A DNA stretch of 64,000 bases from Stachybotrys elegans (taxonomy: Eukaryota > Ascomycota > Sordariomycetes > Hypocreales > Stachybotryaceae): positions 620,001-684,000 of the forward strand of contig JAGPNK010000003.1 of assembly GCA_020746835.1 (NCBI GenBank), written 5' to 3'. The notes below the pieces were generated by a model, which searched no databases, was not told where the DNA came from, and saw nothing but the letters and a program-made list of their open reading frames with translations. This document shows positions 1-12,056 of the stretch, piece by piece (position 1 is the stretch's first letter; each line of letters begins with the position of its first letter). The position numbers and the translations under genes were made by a program.

Positions 1-648
1 CTGAGATGGGTGTGGATATGCTTGGCACATACATATGTTTATATAGGAACACTTGGCTACAGCTATGTAGTCATCATTTCAATACGCATAGCGCAAAGAC
101 GTATCAGTATCTATCCGTTGTTCCGCGCCTTAGTTATACATTCATCATCAGCGAAGCTCACATTGGTCTATTGGTTAACGGGAACCCTATTGTCTTGTTG
201 CATTAAACATGAAATCCAAGTTCTATGCCAGAATATAGCAGGCGATAACATAAATAGATGCAGCTTTGGAAACAGGGAATGTTCATAGAATACGTGTTCG
301 AGGTGGATATTCCTACCTCCGGCTTGAGTCTTCTGGAACAGGCTGGTATTAACCACTTACTATCGTCATCCTTGCCGAGGTGCTTTAGTCCTCAGCCAAG
401 CCAGCGACGAAGTTTCTTGGTTTTTGCATGATGTGTTTATTCATAGCCCTAGGCCATAGTGGTTCTCACGCTTCTTCAGCTAGGCGCTACCCTACCCTTA
501 TGATTCACCAAATGGCGTAGACGAGGTGGTCTGTCATAGATCATTATCTGCATCATTACACGCGGTGATAACCGACTACTCTTTATCTCATGATACATCA
601 CCTGTTTCCGCAGATTCTTCACCCAATTTGTTTTACATTCGCAGCAAC
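1..648. other. Left-edge noncoding stretch
   Basis: No reading frame here has coding character: those present are short, overlap one another and lack splice-compatible partners. It lies downstream of the stop of the minus-strand membrane-protein gene, so its right part should hold that gene's 3' untranslated region. Confidence 0.6.
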
Positions 649-1596
649 TCAGCCTCTCAATTCATGTCCAGCCCATCCGCTGTCCATTTCCACAGGTGAC
701 TCGGTAGCCAGCTCATGGATAGTAGCCCTCCGCGCCTCGTATCCCGCGAAGCCAGTTGCTTGAGAATAGGTAGTAGACACGGCGTGAGAGCCTACTGGTG
801 ACTGTTCCAGCGACGTTTTATTGTGTATCTTTGAGTTGTACGAGTCAAGCTCCTGTGTTCCGTGTGTTCCGTGTGTTCCGTCCTCCAACTTCTGCGCATG
901 GCGCCGACGAAGCAGGAAGAATGCACCCACGGCTACCAAGGTCAAGGCGAGGAGGACTCCGACGACGATGCCAGCGATGGCTCCTCCCGAGAGTCCTGTC
1001 GAGGCTGGCGCGTCGGAAATCAATTCGAGCGCGAATCCGTCTATGGGGTGTCCATAGGCCTGGTCGGCCGATGATGTCGCCACCCACGGAGCCAATATTG
1101 TAGAACCTTCATCGTCGTAAGCCGTTACCGTTACGGTGGTGCCTACTACAAAGTTGCTGTAGCAGGTCCCTCCGTAGGCTGGTCGATCCGTATCGACCGT
1201 TGTTGTCGGCGGCGCAAGCTGGTAACCATCGGCGCAACAGGCGATGTATCCGTTTTCCCATTGTCTCGCCGTCACCCATCCCGAGGGGCATACCAATGGG
1301 CTCAGCAGCGGCGCGACGGAGCTCGATGCTCCAGGTAAGCTCGTGTACGCATCGATGAACTCGGAGGGGTAGCAGGAGGCGGCCTTGGTCCCCCTGAACG
1401 GTTGGGGCTCGTTATTCCATATTTGATAGCCCGGCGACGGCAGCTGCGTGAGGCGATTTTGTGTGCATGCCCCGGATGGTGTAAATGTGGTGGTGAGGGC
1501 TTGGACTTCAGGCGCCGGCGCTGTAGTTCGAGGTTGTTCTTGGGCAAGACCGTACGTAGTCAGAGCAAGGAGACACAAGCTCTTCCATGACAGCAT
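649..1596 (-). CDS. Cys-rich single-pass plasma-membrane protein with signal peptide
   Basis: Encodes 315 aa in one exon. The start at 1596 was chosen because it puts a hydrophobic signal peptide (MLSWKSLCLLALTTYGLAQ) at the very N-terminus; an in-frame ATG at 1719 would bury it behind 41 residues. The ectodomain (about 20-200) is Thr/Pro-rich and has Cys motifs of the CPSGW...CC type, common in fungal cell-surface proteins. One transmembrane helix (about 205-229) is followed by RRRH and a cytosolic tail with a short GTH repeat. The layout (signal peptide, Cys-rich ectodomain, Gly-rich helix, basic stop-transfer, tail) resembles fungal wall-sensor-like proteins. The ligand and function are unknown, and I cannot place it in a named family. 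Architecture is confident; role is not. Confidence 0.85.
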   Translation of the reverse strand: MLSWKSLCLLALTTYGLAQEQPRTTAPAPEVQALTTTFTPSGACTQNRLTQLPSPGYQIWNNEPQPFRGTKAASCYPSEFIDAYTSLPGASSSVAPLLSPLVCPSGWVTARQWENGYIACCADGYQLAPPTTTVDTDRPAYGGTCYSNFVVGTTVTVTAYDDEGSTILAPWVATSSADQAYGHPIDGFALELISDAPASTGLSGGAIAGIVVGVLLALTLVAVGAFFLLRRRHAQKLEDGTHGTHGTQELDSYNSKIHNKTSLEQSPVGSHAVSTTYSQATGFAGYEARRATIHELATESPVEMDSGWAGHELRG

Positions 1597-3751
1597 TGTG
1601 AAGATGTGAGCGACACACAGCGCAGTGAGGATGGGAGAGGAGAGCCAAGATTGCAGGGAGGAAGGGACCTGATTTGAAAGGGTTTTGTCATGTCTCTCTA
1701 GTCTATCTAGTGGAGCCATTACAGGGGAGGAGATAAAATAACTCTCAATCTAATACCTATTGGAGCGGTTCGGCGAGTACGGCAGTTTGAGAATGGCGAG
1801 AATGGCCTTGCTTGCCCCGAATGGGACCTCCCGTTCACCACGCATCTCCGAAACGGCAATGTCTGATCACGGCAAGGGTCCTGGTCCTTGGGGGTAGATA
1901 GGGTGGATAATATTACTGTTCTCATGCTACCCTCGTTTGTCTATCTCCAGATGAGGCATGAGATTCAGACTCGCCACAAAACTTGCACAAATTTGGCGCT
2001 CTAAATGTACCGTCTAGTCTTTTATCGGTATTACTGCTGCTTTCGTCTTTCCCAGGGGGTTAATTTGGGACCGAGCTGTACAGATGCGTGGTTCTAGACC
2101 CAACGTGGCCGCCCGCTGCGCTGCCACCCCCGTAGGATTACATGATCCCTGGCGGGGTATCACTCGCTTGCACCACTCCGTGAATCGAGGGAGATGATAG
2201 GCGAGTCCTGCGGATCCTGAGGAGATACTGGCACGAGGCGCTGTGGCAGATATATGGCTACCTTCTGAACTACCGTGTCCGGGTGGCTGAATTCAACGTG
2301 TCACCCTGGACCAGTCAATTCAGAGAGTGTGTATCAGGCCACATGCCGTCCGTACTACGGAACGGGGCGAAAGGTGGACAACCTTGACATACCATGCCGT
2401 ATTTGTCCCCCGCTTCCAAGCCCTGGATGTTAGATTTACCCCAGACGGAAAGTGTTCCGCAAAGGTTCTGGTGAAGAGTCAGCAGCCACCGCGCGTCCTT
2501 CATCAGCACTACCACTAACCCGTGGGGAGCTGAAAAGCAGCTGGGAGATGAGAGAAGTAAGAAGCTGAGCGGATAGAGTCCACCTCGCTGCTTACAACTA
2601 TCCACTGCCTCTCGAATGGGGATTTCTTTTCTTTTCTTTTTTTCTTTTATTATTATTATTTATTTATTTTTCACAACAGACTACCTGGGAGTTTTCTTTC
2701 GGCGCTTTGCTGCCACCATGTATAACCCTCGAGTGGTACGGTAAAGGACAGCGAGCTACCCTGGCGCCTACTTGAAGATGCCGATGCCAATCTTATCCAT
2801 CCACCACAGATGTTGAAGTCAACCTGGGGTGGAACTTGATCGGTAAGAGGAGCTGGCCTTCCAGTCGGACGTCGTCTCTTTAAAGTTGAACGAGTAATGC
2901 CCCAACACATGGCTTCCTCTAGCGGGCATTAGTAACGCCTCTCGCGAAGATGGAACCGAAGTGCTTGCGGCTAATGGTGGGGATTAGAACGCCCACCGGT
3001 GCAAGTCCATGCAAGCCAAGACATAGATATCTGAGATTGCATGTTGGCAAGTGGTTCTCGGCTGCACGTGGCCCAAGACATGTGAGGAGTCACTGCCAAG
3101 TATAGAAAGAATGCGGCTGAATGGTACAAGCAAAATTCCTAGGTCGTATGCAATCAATGAACCTCTCGTGCGTTACGCAGCATGTCCTTCTCATTGGACA
3201 ATGCATCACTTCAAACCTGTGCAAACATGAACCTTTTAAAGGCAATTGACAAATACTCATCAATATTCAACTACCAGGTCAATACTTGCAGCCAAAAGAT
3301 TGCGCGAATGTCTGGACTTGATTTGGGCATCAATGCCGATGGCCGCTGTTATGTGTGTCCTCCCGGCCAGCACCATCATATTCCCAATTGGGAAGTCCGG
3401 TAGCTTCAACTATCGGACTTAACCAGAAATATAAGAAGACCAGAACAACAATATCCTCCACCCTTCCACCTTTCATCATCCTTCTCCTATTCATCTGCAC
3501 TGCTTCAAAGTCTTTGGCGACTCTGGGTCAGCTTTGCTATGTTGTGCAAACCGCTGGATCCTGAGGACATTGACGATGAAACACACAGACAAAACTCAGT
3601 CGACAGAATCCTCTTCTACCTCACCGACCGCGGTGACTTCAACCACACATCCTATCTATTCGGCCTGTCTACCTTGCGAAAGCGCAAGCAAGACATATCT
3701 TATTCCTTGAGCGACGTCAACAGAGTCTTTAGTCCTATATAAACACCTGCC
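1597..3751. other. Intergenic region, divergent promoters
   Basis: Lies between two divergently transcribed genes and should contain both promoters. I see only short unsupported reading frames, plus a T/TTA-rich low-complexity tract near 2623-2671. Confidence 0.6.
2623..2671. repeat. T-rich / (TTA)n low-complexity tract
   Basis: CTTTT-type repeats run directly into ATT/TTTA repeats. This is a simple-sequence tract between genes, with no sign of function. Confidence 0.85.
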
Positions 3752-4925
3752 ATGGCGGAGCTGCGACAACGCTTGGCATGCCCATTCGCTGTGCGGAATT
3801 CTACAAGGTACGGGAACATTAAGGGTTGTACATCACCCGCTGGATTTCCCAAAGTACAAACTGTCATGTAAGTAATAAGAAAAAATTCCAAGGGCAGAAT
3901 ACGCTCAGCAGAGACCAACCTACGGCGCAGACAGCATGTGTTCCGAGACCACCTTCCCATTTGCCGCGTTTGCAAGCAAAGGCTCCTCGTAACGGAGGGC
4001 AACGATAGCGGGAAGCCAGCCCGCAGCAAGGTCACGTTCGTTGAAGTCATGAAGCGGCATCTCAGCACGCCAGGATTGTGTGTTCCTCGCGAATGGAAGG
4101 AAGGCGAGGCGGAGAGCTTGCCAGAGATCCTCAGCCCACAACAAGAAGAGTCTCTCATAGCTTGGGACCAGAGGGAAGAGACGAGGAGGTACCGCGAGGC
4201 GAATCCTGGCCATGGCAAGCAGGACATCGACAAGGAGGTCTTCTTTAATATCTTATACGCCAAGCTCTTCCCAGGAGAGCCGCTGAAGACAAATTGGAGT
4301 ATGTTCCTGCAAACACACACATGCTCGGTTCGCTTGTTTCTGACAGTACTCCTTCCGGACAGATCTCAATTATTTCCTCCCGACGTACAAATTCGAGGAG
4401 CTCCGTCAAGAAAACGAGATGCTGCGTGAAGAAAACAAATCCCTCCGCGCACAGTCCGGCGGCGCAGCCCAAGACCACCACGGGCTGGCACAGATCCGTG
4501 ACATGCTGCACCGCGAGGACCAACATCGCCTCAGAATGGCACAGCAGCTCAAGGACTACGAGGCAAGGATCCAGGAGCTAACAGCGGAGAACGAATTAAA
4601 AACCCAGCAGCTCGTAGTTCTGCAAGCGCATCCCGAGCACCCGCAAGCCGCCAGCTTCTGCAACAACTGCCGAGCCACTACCGGCAGCAACGATTTCCTC
4701 TCTGGCGTCGGCGGGCAATACGATGCCCAGCAGCTCGACCCTATGTCATTTGACATAGATGACTTCCTGGATCTCTCTGGCCATGGTGAAGGCCAGGTTG
4801 GCATGGATATACCACAGCTTGAGACCCGTCCTGAGCCCGGGGTGGTCATGGCAATGGAGAAAGACTTGAACAAGGACTTCCGGAGCCTTGAACATGCTGA
4901 CTCTGGATATGGGACAAGCGAGTGA
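3752..4925 (+). CDS. Degenerate C2H2-type zinc-finger protein with C-terminal coiled coil
   Basis: Three exons: 3752-3867, 3931-4298 and 4363-4925, giving 348 aa. The introns (63 and 64 nt) start GTAAGT and GTATGT, and the joined frame stays open. The N-terminus has the CPF...Y...GC.SPAGF..V..H..R.H pattern of a large Pezizomycotina family (C10, C26, H41, H46), followed by CRVC (C50, C53). That suggests a zinc-binding fold, though not a classical DNA-binding C2H2 finger. Residues about 172-240 are Glu/Leu/Gln-rich and heptad-like, so a coiled coil is likely. The C-terminus is acidic. Family members are uncharacterised fungal proteins; a nuclear or scaffold role is a guess. The start is the first ATG before the finger. 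A longer N-terminus spliced from 3539-3742 cannot be excluded. Confidence 0.8.
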
Positions 4926-5285
4926 TGCTGCCAGCGCAGGAGTGATTGATGTGCGTGGCCTATAGCCGCCAGGCTGACATATTTGGGCGCTCTCAATCAA
5001 CATTTCTCACTGTATCTGGGAATTCCCGATCCTGCGCCTCAATGGGATACATATCAGTGACTTTTAAGGAAGCCCTCTCTTACGATACAGAAGATATCAA
5101 ATCAATAGATGGCATTTGACAGAAATAACTCCTCGCTGTATAGTGTACAAAGATCTTTCATGAGTACCCAATCATACACCAGCAGACCCAAATGAACCAA
5201 ACATCCTTCTATCTCATCTCGTTAAACCGGTCCTGTGATCCATATACAAGTCGTAATCCGTCGTTCAGCTCCTTCAAGCCGCCTC
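4926..5285. other. Convergent intergenic region (3' ends)
   Basis: Separates the stops of two convergent genes and should contain both 3' untranslated regions and poly(A) sites. No gene is seen. Confidence 0.6.
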
Positions 5286-7963
5286 TCATCGCTGCATGAC
5301 AATAGGCTCTCGCTCGTTCTGATGCCTGTGGTACTCCTGCAGTTGCCTCCTCCAGTGCTCTGCTACCTCACCAAGCAGGCCACGATGCTTGGCTCTCAAG
5401 CATTCGCTCAGTTCACCCTCAGTCCTGTTACGGCAGTGACACATGCCGGGTGAGCCACCAAAACGCTCTCTTTCTTGCACCTGGCTGAAGAATAGACTCA
5501 AACGTTTCAGGCCTGGCCAGGAGGCGGTGTTCTCCGATGAAGGTGAGGATGGGTAGTTCAACGCTAGCTGCGCTATGTTCCAGTCGCCGTCTTTGTACTC
5601 ATATCGGCGGGCTGCCAGGTCGGCCTTTCCCTTGAAACGCTCGAGAGCGGCGATGGCGCAATCGCCTCCTCCACGTGCGCTGCGTCGGCAGTTGCAGCGC
5701 TCAGGATTGACAGCAGTATCCTCATCAATATCCACAGTGACTATAGCAGGGTTTCCGCCCTGTTGATCCTGTGTGTACAGCACAAGCATGGGCTTTATGG
5801 GCTTGCGTAGTAAGAGACCCGTAGTATAGGTACCCGTGGAAATGGTCTTTGTCTGGCCATCGCTTCCAGATGAAGTGCTTGTCGGGGCGGTAGACACAAT
5901 GCTAGACACACTATGCGAACGGCTTCCATGGTGCGGCATGCTACTTGTTCCAAGAGACGATGGGCCAGTAAAGTTGTGCATAGAGGGGAAGGGTAACTGG
6001 ACAGGACGACTACTACGCGAGGGAGTTGGCGAGAGATATCCCAAGGCCCCCGGAGGTGATGTGCCCAGTGGCGTAGGCGACGAGCGTCTCGGCCACGAAG
6101 TAGAGAAAATGGTCGAGCTGCGTCTTGGCTGCTGTGGAACAGGCTGCGCCTGCGAACCCCGTCGGTTTACGGGAGTTGCAAAGGGGGAAGGCATAGTGGC
6201 GCGAGGGCTTGTGGGGGATGTGCTCATCCCGGTCCATGTAGTAGCAGAGCGACTGGGCGAGATCGGTACCGCTTCGGCTGACGCATCTGTATTGGTTACA
6301 ATCGAGCCGTCCACAGGCTTGGGAATCCAGAGCTGAATGCACGCGTCTTCGACAATAGGCTTCGCGTTGCCGATAACGAAGCTCACCATGGCATTGTACT
6401 GGCTGTAGGCCACCCAAGGCTTGTATCCAGTGACAGCCTGTTGGAACTTGAGGACCTGTTCCATGGTCACAAAGGACAATCGGGCGATTCGTTCGTCTCG
6501 GTGGATGAGTATTTCCTTCATGAGCCCGGCTGTCGTGGGAAGTGCGTATTGTGGGTTGATAACGACTGTCCCGATGTCAAAGTCAATTACCTCAGCTGCG
6601 GGAAGGTCAGTAAGAATTTCCTTTCTTTATGCTAGTGGGATGTCTTACATTGCTGTCGAGGTCGACCAGTAGTGCTCTGCTCGGAACCACTGATGATGAT
6701 GCGGAATCTCCGTCCATCCGCTCCCATGCGCCGAAGAAGCTTAACACTCCTCTCCACACTGGAATTGACGCTCTGCAATGGGGACTCGAGGATCTGCTCC
6801 ATCATCTCATCGCGTGTTACCACATCGACAAGCTGGTTGGGTTCTCTTTCAGGCCAGATGGTAAACATGTCGCCACGGAGGACGGGCGTCAGGGGGAGGT
6901 CAGGCTTCACAAGATCGCTGTTAAACCTTGCACACTCGGAGGAAACGTCGTCTTCCAGCTGCTTGATGAATGAAGGCCAGTGCGACTCGGGGTGCGCTTC
7001 TTCCAGGTTTGGCGAGATCATCATTCTCTTGTATAGCCATACGCACTTGAGGAGGTTGAGATACTGGTCAACGGGAGGGATGCGGTCGGATATGAGACGA
7101 CCTCCACGAAAGTTGACCGTGGACCTTTTGTAGTTGAGCACAAAAGCATCAGAAAGCAAGGAAAGTTCGAAAGCATCGTCACTGTTGTACTCGGGGCGGT
7201 CGGTCAGGGCTGCCATGCGGAAGCGCTCGGCAACATCGATGGGGATATCGAGCAGATGGACCTCGCGCATCGCCTGTTGATTCAAGGCCTGGTCCAGGTT
7301 GGGTATGAGGACACCCATGAGGCGGTTGAGGTCGCTATGAACAGCGGTGATGCGTTGGGCGAGGTCGTGATGAACTCGGTATATATCCTGTCGTACGCGG
7401 CATAGCAGATCTCTGCAGGTCTTGGTCAGCTGAGGATTTGTGCGGATTCCGGGGTTCTTACATCTCAAACGGCTTCATGACATGCAAGATTTTGGAGTTG
7501 TGCAGAGCGATGCGCTGGCGCAGCCTTTCGACAGTGGGCTGGACCATGACATTCCACTCGATGTTGCGGCCGGGGCCGCTGCCTCCGCGGTAGCGCGCAT
7601 TATCTCGCAAGAGTTTTTTGCATTCATTCAAAGTACCCTCATAGTCACCGATGATTTCGGCGAAGGAAACACGATCCCAGCGGACGAGGGCGTTGTTGAG
7701 TCCTTGGTGGCGAAGGGAATTGGTGGCTTGAAGGACTACCCGGTCGAGGATGTCGAGGCTCTCGGCGAGGCCTCGGACGTCTTGGCCAAATTCTTTATAC
7801 TGTTTGGCTAGAGATGGCTGTCAGTAAAAGTCGCGAGGGAGGCAGCAAAGCAGCGCAGCTGTGACATACTCGCATTGTGCTCTTCGGCCCAGCCAAATTC
7901 GTAGACTTGCCAGGCAATCTTTGCTAAGTTGATGATGTCGCCGGCCTGCAGGGGACCAGCCAT
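5286..7963 (-). CDS. Orphan 837-aa protein with helical N-terminal domain and two CxC clusters
   Basis: Four exons on the minus strand: 7963-7870, 7807-7462, 7412-6649 and 6595-5286. All junctions use GT..AG and keep frame (837 aa). The N-terminus (MAGPLQAGDIINLAKIAWQV...) resembles the helical N-terminal domain that precedes many fungal STAND/NACHT-like or signalling proteins, but no NTPase motif follows. The middle (about 500-650) is Ser/Pro-rich and probably disordered. The C-terminal part carries two similar Cys groups, C702-x-C704-x9-C714 and C787-x-C789-x10-C800, which may bind metal. I do not recognise a characterised family. The gene is convergent with the coiled-coil protein to its left. 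The gene model is confident; the function is unknown. Confidence 0.85.
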
Positions 7964-9569
7964 AGATGATTCTCCCTTGCGGGACGAGATGGAGTAGAGA
8001 TGGTCAAAATAACATGCAACAGCAGAGTGACAGACGGTGCCAAGCGGGGAGCAGGTCGAATGAGGTCGGGGGCTTGTGTCTTTAAGATGGATAAAGCGGC
8101 ACAGCAGAGCCGGTCACGTATCTCGTCCAGGCTACAGCTTAAGCCAGCCCTTCATTTCCCTTTTCGGTACAATATTAGTTGCCGGAGAACAAGAGGGGTG
8201 GCGAACTCAAGCGATTGTCGAAACAAAGTGGATGTTGGCTGTGGGCTTGTCCACGTCGTACAATTGCTTATTTTCCCACGGTGCTACCACTGTATCTTGG
8301 TTCGTCGAGATAAGAAAGATGAGTGAGGCGGGCGGGTGGTGGGCGGTGCATGCAGGCGCAGGGGATCATGATGGCCAGCCATTTCCCGGCTAAGCGAGCA
8401 ACCTCTTCGCCCTTGATTCTCCTCTTCCCTCCTCGGTGACGTGGGACGAGGGCGCTTGGAAAGGGTCCGGTCGCGATAAAGGCCTCTGTCGATGGGCACC
8501 CGCGGGTGATCTGCCATAGCCCCGAGAGTCCCATGATCGGATGTCTCAATGGGCGGGTGTCGGTTATCGCTGAGCTAGCTCCAACTTATCGTGTCGTGGT
8601 TGTCGGTTGTCTTGCCCATCAGCGAAGCCGGGCAACATTTCGAGATGCCAGCCAGTGGGGTGGGTCCGTGCCTGGTTCGCTCTTGCCTAAGTTTCAAGAC
8701 TGGGGGAGGTAGCTACTGATTGCTCCTTCCTGGCTGTGCCTCTCGCCTCTTTTTGTTCTTCCACTTCCCAAACAGGCGACCGGGATGCTTTCATTTCTCT
8801 GTCTCGTCACGCTGGATTTCTACCCTCATACTTCTTACCCCCCCTTCCTTTGCCATCGGTCAGCCATAAATGGATTGGCACTGATTAAAGCTTCGATGCC
8901 GTGGGGCTCACATGGCCCCCTTGTTCTCCACAGAGCTAAACGATGCACCTCAGCTCCCTCTTGGCGGGCATTGGCACACGCCTACCTACGTTGTTGGGCT
9001 CGAGGCGCAGCAGCTCTTCTCTTGCTTCCCCTCTTCTCGTCCTGATAGCGCCCGCCAGCTGACCTTGCAAGAATGGATTGGGTATCCATGACGGAACCCG
9101 TCACCATGTTCATTTGTGCCATGGTGCGCGCCCCGGCTTGTCTTCCGCTCCAGCCAGCCTTGAGGCGGCGCAACCCGCCCAGCCGAACCTCTCGATCTAC
9201 AGCCTGTAGTCTGCCTCAACATCCTTACCATGACTGACGCCTCCGCCGCCGTTATCCGATTCAGCCCGGATCCCTGGATGGGTGGTGCGCGAAATGGAAC
9301 TGGAGTGGCCGGAGCTGACAAGGCAGACACGCCCCCAGCTTGGGATTGTCATTGATACCACCCATCCCTCCTGCATAGGTATGGTTACCTGCACCCATGA
9401 TGCCACTCACCTCCGCAAGGCTGTGTCCATTGTTCTACGTAGCACGATCTCCCAGGCACTCGTCTTCTCCATACTTAACACCGCCAGCCCCAGGAAGACC
9501 CATCGACTTGTGCGTATGCTCATACGTACGCTCTAGTCGAGACTCGTCCACGCAGTCTTGGTTGCTGCC
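7964..9569. other. Divergent intergenic/promoter region
   Basis: Sits between the orphan protein gene (-) and the permease gene (+). No full gene is seen. A 41-codon upstream ORF at 9230-9355 (listed separately) lies in the probable 5' leader of the permease. Confidence 0.6.
9230..9355 (+). other. Upstream ORF (41 codons) in the leader of the permease gene
   Basis: ATG in the favourable context TTACCATGAC opens a 41-residue frame (MTDASAAVIRFSPDPWMGGA...) ending at TGA 9353-9355, about 215 nt before the permease start. It cannot be extended into the permease by any good donor site before its stop, so I read it as a possible translated upstream ORF rather than a first exon. Transcription of this stretch is assumed, not shown. 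Confidence 0.35.
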
Positions 9570-11713
9570 ATGAACGACTTCCCAGCCTCCATGGGCGGCA
9601 CTCGCCATCCGCCGCCAGCTCCCCAAGACGTCTACGACAGTGACCAGGAGGACCTCTACGCCCTCCAGGCCAATCCCAATGCAATCGTCACGCGAGCCCC
9701 CAAGGAGCGCTTTCGTCTCAGCCTCTTCGACGTGACGTGCCTCGTCCTCAACCGCACCATCGGTACGTCTGCTCACAAGACTGTTGCTTCACTTATGACC
9801 TCCATCTAACCTTGTCCAGGCACGGGCATCTTCAACTCACCACAGCGCGTTATGAGGGGAACCGGCTCTCCGGGCGCCTCTCTGCTCCTATGGCTTCTCG
9901 GTTCTATCTACTGCCTTTCGGGCGCCCACGTCTATGCCGAGTACGGCCTCAACGTTCCTCGATACACCATCGATGGCCGCGACCAGAGCGTTGCGCGAAG
10001 CGGCGGCGATCTCAACTACCTCGAATTCGTCTATCCCTATCCGCGCAGGGACTCGGTCCTGTTCTTCACCACTCTATTTGGCATTGCCTTCATAGTCCTC
10101 GGAAACATGGCCGGCAACTGCATCAGCTTTGGCCTGCGCGTCCTCCAAGCCGCCGACGTCCAACAGCCCTCTGACGCAGCTGTTAGGGGAATCGCCATCG
10201 CCACCGCCCTCCTAACTTGCTTTATCCACACCTTCTCTCGTCGCGGTGGAATCATGCTCAGCAACGTTCTCGCCATTGTCAAGGTCCTCATCTTGCTCTT
10301 CATTGTCGTTACTGCCATCTGTGTAGCCGCTGGTGCCCTTCCTCAGACCACGAATCAATTCAGCAACAATACCCAACCCAGCACATCATTCAGTGACCCT
10401 GGCGACATCAACGGTTTCTCGCAGGCCTTCCTGGCCATCATCTTCAGCTTCAGCGGCTTTGAACAGCCCAACTACGTCCTTGGTGAGGTGCGGAGACCAC
10501 GTCGTTATCCCATTGCCATGTTTTCTGGCGTCTCCACCATCATCTTGCTCTACATGGCTGTGAACCTCTCCTATGTAAGTCATCATCCCGTCCACCAACG
10601 CCAATATAGGCTAAACATGTATGTTCACAGATGGTGGTTGTGCCTCGAGAAACCCAAATCGACGCGGACGGAGGCGTCGCTCAGGCTTTCTTTGAGCTCT
10701 CCCTCGGCAGCATTTCCTCGTCCAGTATGAGCGGCCACGTCGGGCGCCGCATATTTCACGCCATGTTGGCAATTTCCAGCCTCGGGAACATCATCGTCAT
10801 GACCTATACCGCCACGCGCATCAAGCAGGAAGTCGCCAAGCTTGGCATCCTCCCCTTCTCCAAGTTCTTTGGTCAAAATACCGATCTCTCCTTCGGGCGG
10901 CTGTTGCGCTGGTTTCAACGCAAGGGATACCTATCCTCCATGTTCCGTTTGCGTTGGTTTTCGCCTGAACATCACTCAGAGAAGACGCCGGTCGGCGCCC
11001 TGATCCTCCATTTCTGCTGTTGTCTTATCCTCATCCTAGCCACGTGGGATCTTAAAGCCGACGATGCCTACGTCCTGTTGACCAGCGTCAGCTCCTACAC
11101 CATCAACGGCGTCATGGGTACCTTCCTTGGGCTGGGAATCCTCATACTTCGCTTCAGAGGCCCTCCTTCGATGAGTATGCCCAGTGGCACGACCAAATCC
11201 CGCCGCTCCTGGGCAGAAATTACTGGTAGCAGATTTAACCCTGTCCTCAGTATCTTCTGCGCCACTCTCTACATGGTAGGAAACCTTTGGCCTGTCGTCG
11301 CCAACTGGATCAGACCCGGTGATGATCTCATACAAAGTTTTAACTGGTGGTTGGCACCCACCATTGGCTGGGCCGTCCTCGGGTTTGCCATTGCCTGGTT
11401 CATAGGCTTCTCCGTCAGGTCCTGGATAATTGGACGTAAGAGGCAGCAAGTCTTTATTGTCGAGAAGCAGCCCGAGTTCGACGAGTCGGACGGCGGTGGC
11501 CTTGTCCTCGTCCACGAGACGGTATACATGAGCTGGGTAGGCAAGGAGACGTTGCATAGCAGGAGACCTTTTGAGGCAGCCCAGGGTGACGAGATGGCGG
11601 AACAGGCAGGCTCGGGTCCAAACACGTTTAAGGGAACCGACTTTGATGGCTTTTTCCAGCAGCAGCAACAGAGTCGCCTAGAGGGAGGATACGATGGGTT
11701 TAGGCGAATGTAA
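9570..11713 (+). CDS. APC-superfamily amino-acid permease, methionine permease (MUP1-like)
   Basis: Three exons: 9570-9762, 9820-10574 and 10631-11713, giving 676 aa. Introns are 57 and 56 nt. A polar N-terminus (about 1-50) is followed by about 12 hydrophobic segments. TM1 begins LVLNRTIGTGIFNSP, matching the GTGIF substrate-binding motif of amino acid-polyamine-organocation transporters. The following GAHVYAEYG and DLNYLEFVY segments resemble the yeast MUP1/MUP3 methionine permease branch, with a charged loop inserted between TM2 and TM3. The predicted role is proton-coupled uptake of methionine or another neutral amino acid at the plasma membrane. Substrate is inferred from resemblance only. 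The C-terminal tail is hydrophilic and Gln/Gly-rich. An upstream ORF may act on translation. It is convergent with CET1. Confidence 0.9.
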
Positions 11714-12056
11714 TAGATATGATCCACCAAGCATAATGTATTCTGTCCCAACCTCGGACGTATAAGAGAAATAGAAATATTCCTTAAAAGGAGCTATCCA
11801 CCCCATCATCCGTTTCGTCTACCAAGGAAATCTCGAGAAGAGGGAGAACAAGAAAAATAGAGTGTCGTGAATAATAAATACAGGTAGGTGTGTCATAAAA
11901 TGGTAGGTCTGAACCTTAAAAATGTTATATGATGGCATAACGGCAGCATATTATTACGCCTCCGCTTGTCTTGTCGTTTTTGTCTTCCAAAATGGACGAT
12001 GTTTTTTTTTTTATTGTTGCATTTTCTTTTTTTTCCTTTCCTTCTTTCCTTTCTCT
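11714..12056. other. Convergent 3' intergenic region with T-rich tract
   Basis: Contains the 3' ends of the permease (+) and CET1 (-) genes. A pyrimidine-rich run (12002-12058) ends at the CET1 stop codon; on the CET1 strand it is A/G-rich and lies just after the stop. Confidence 0.6.
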
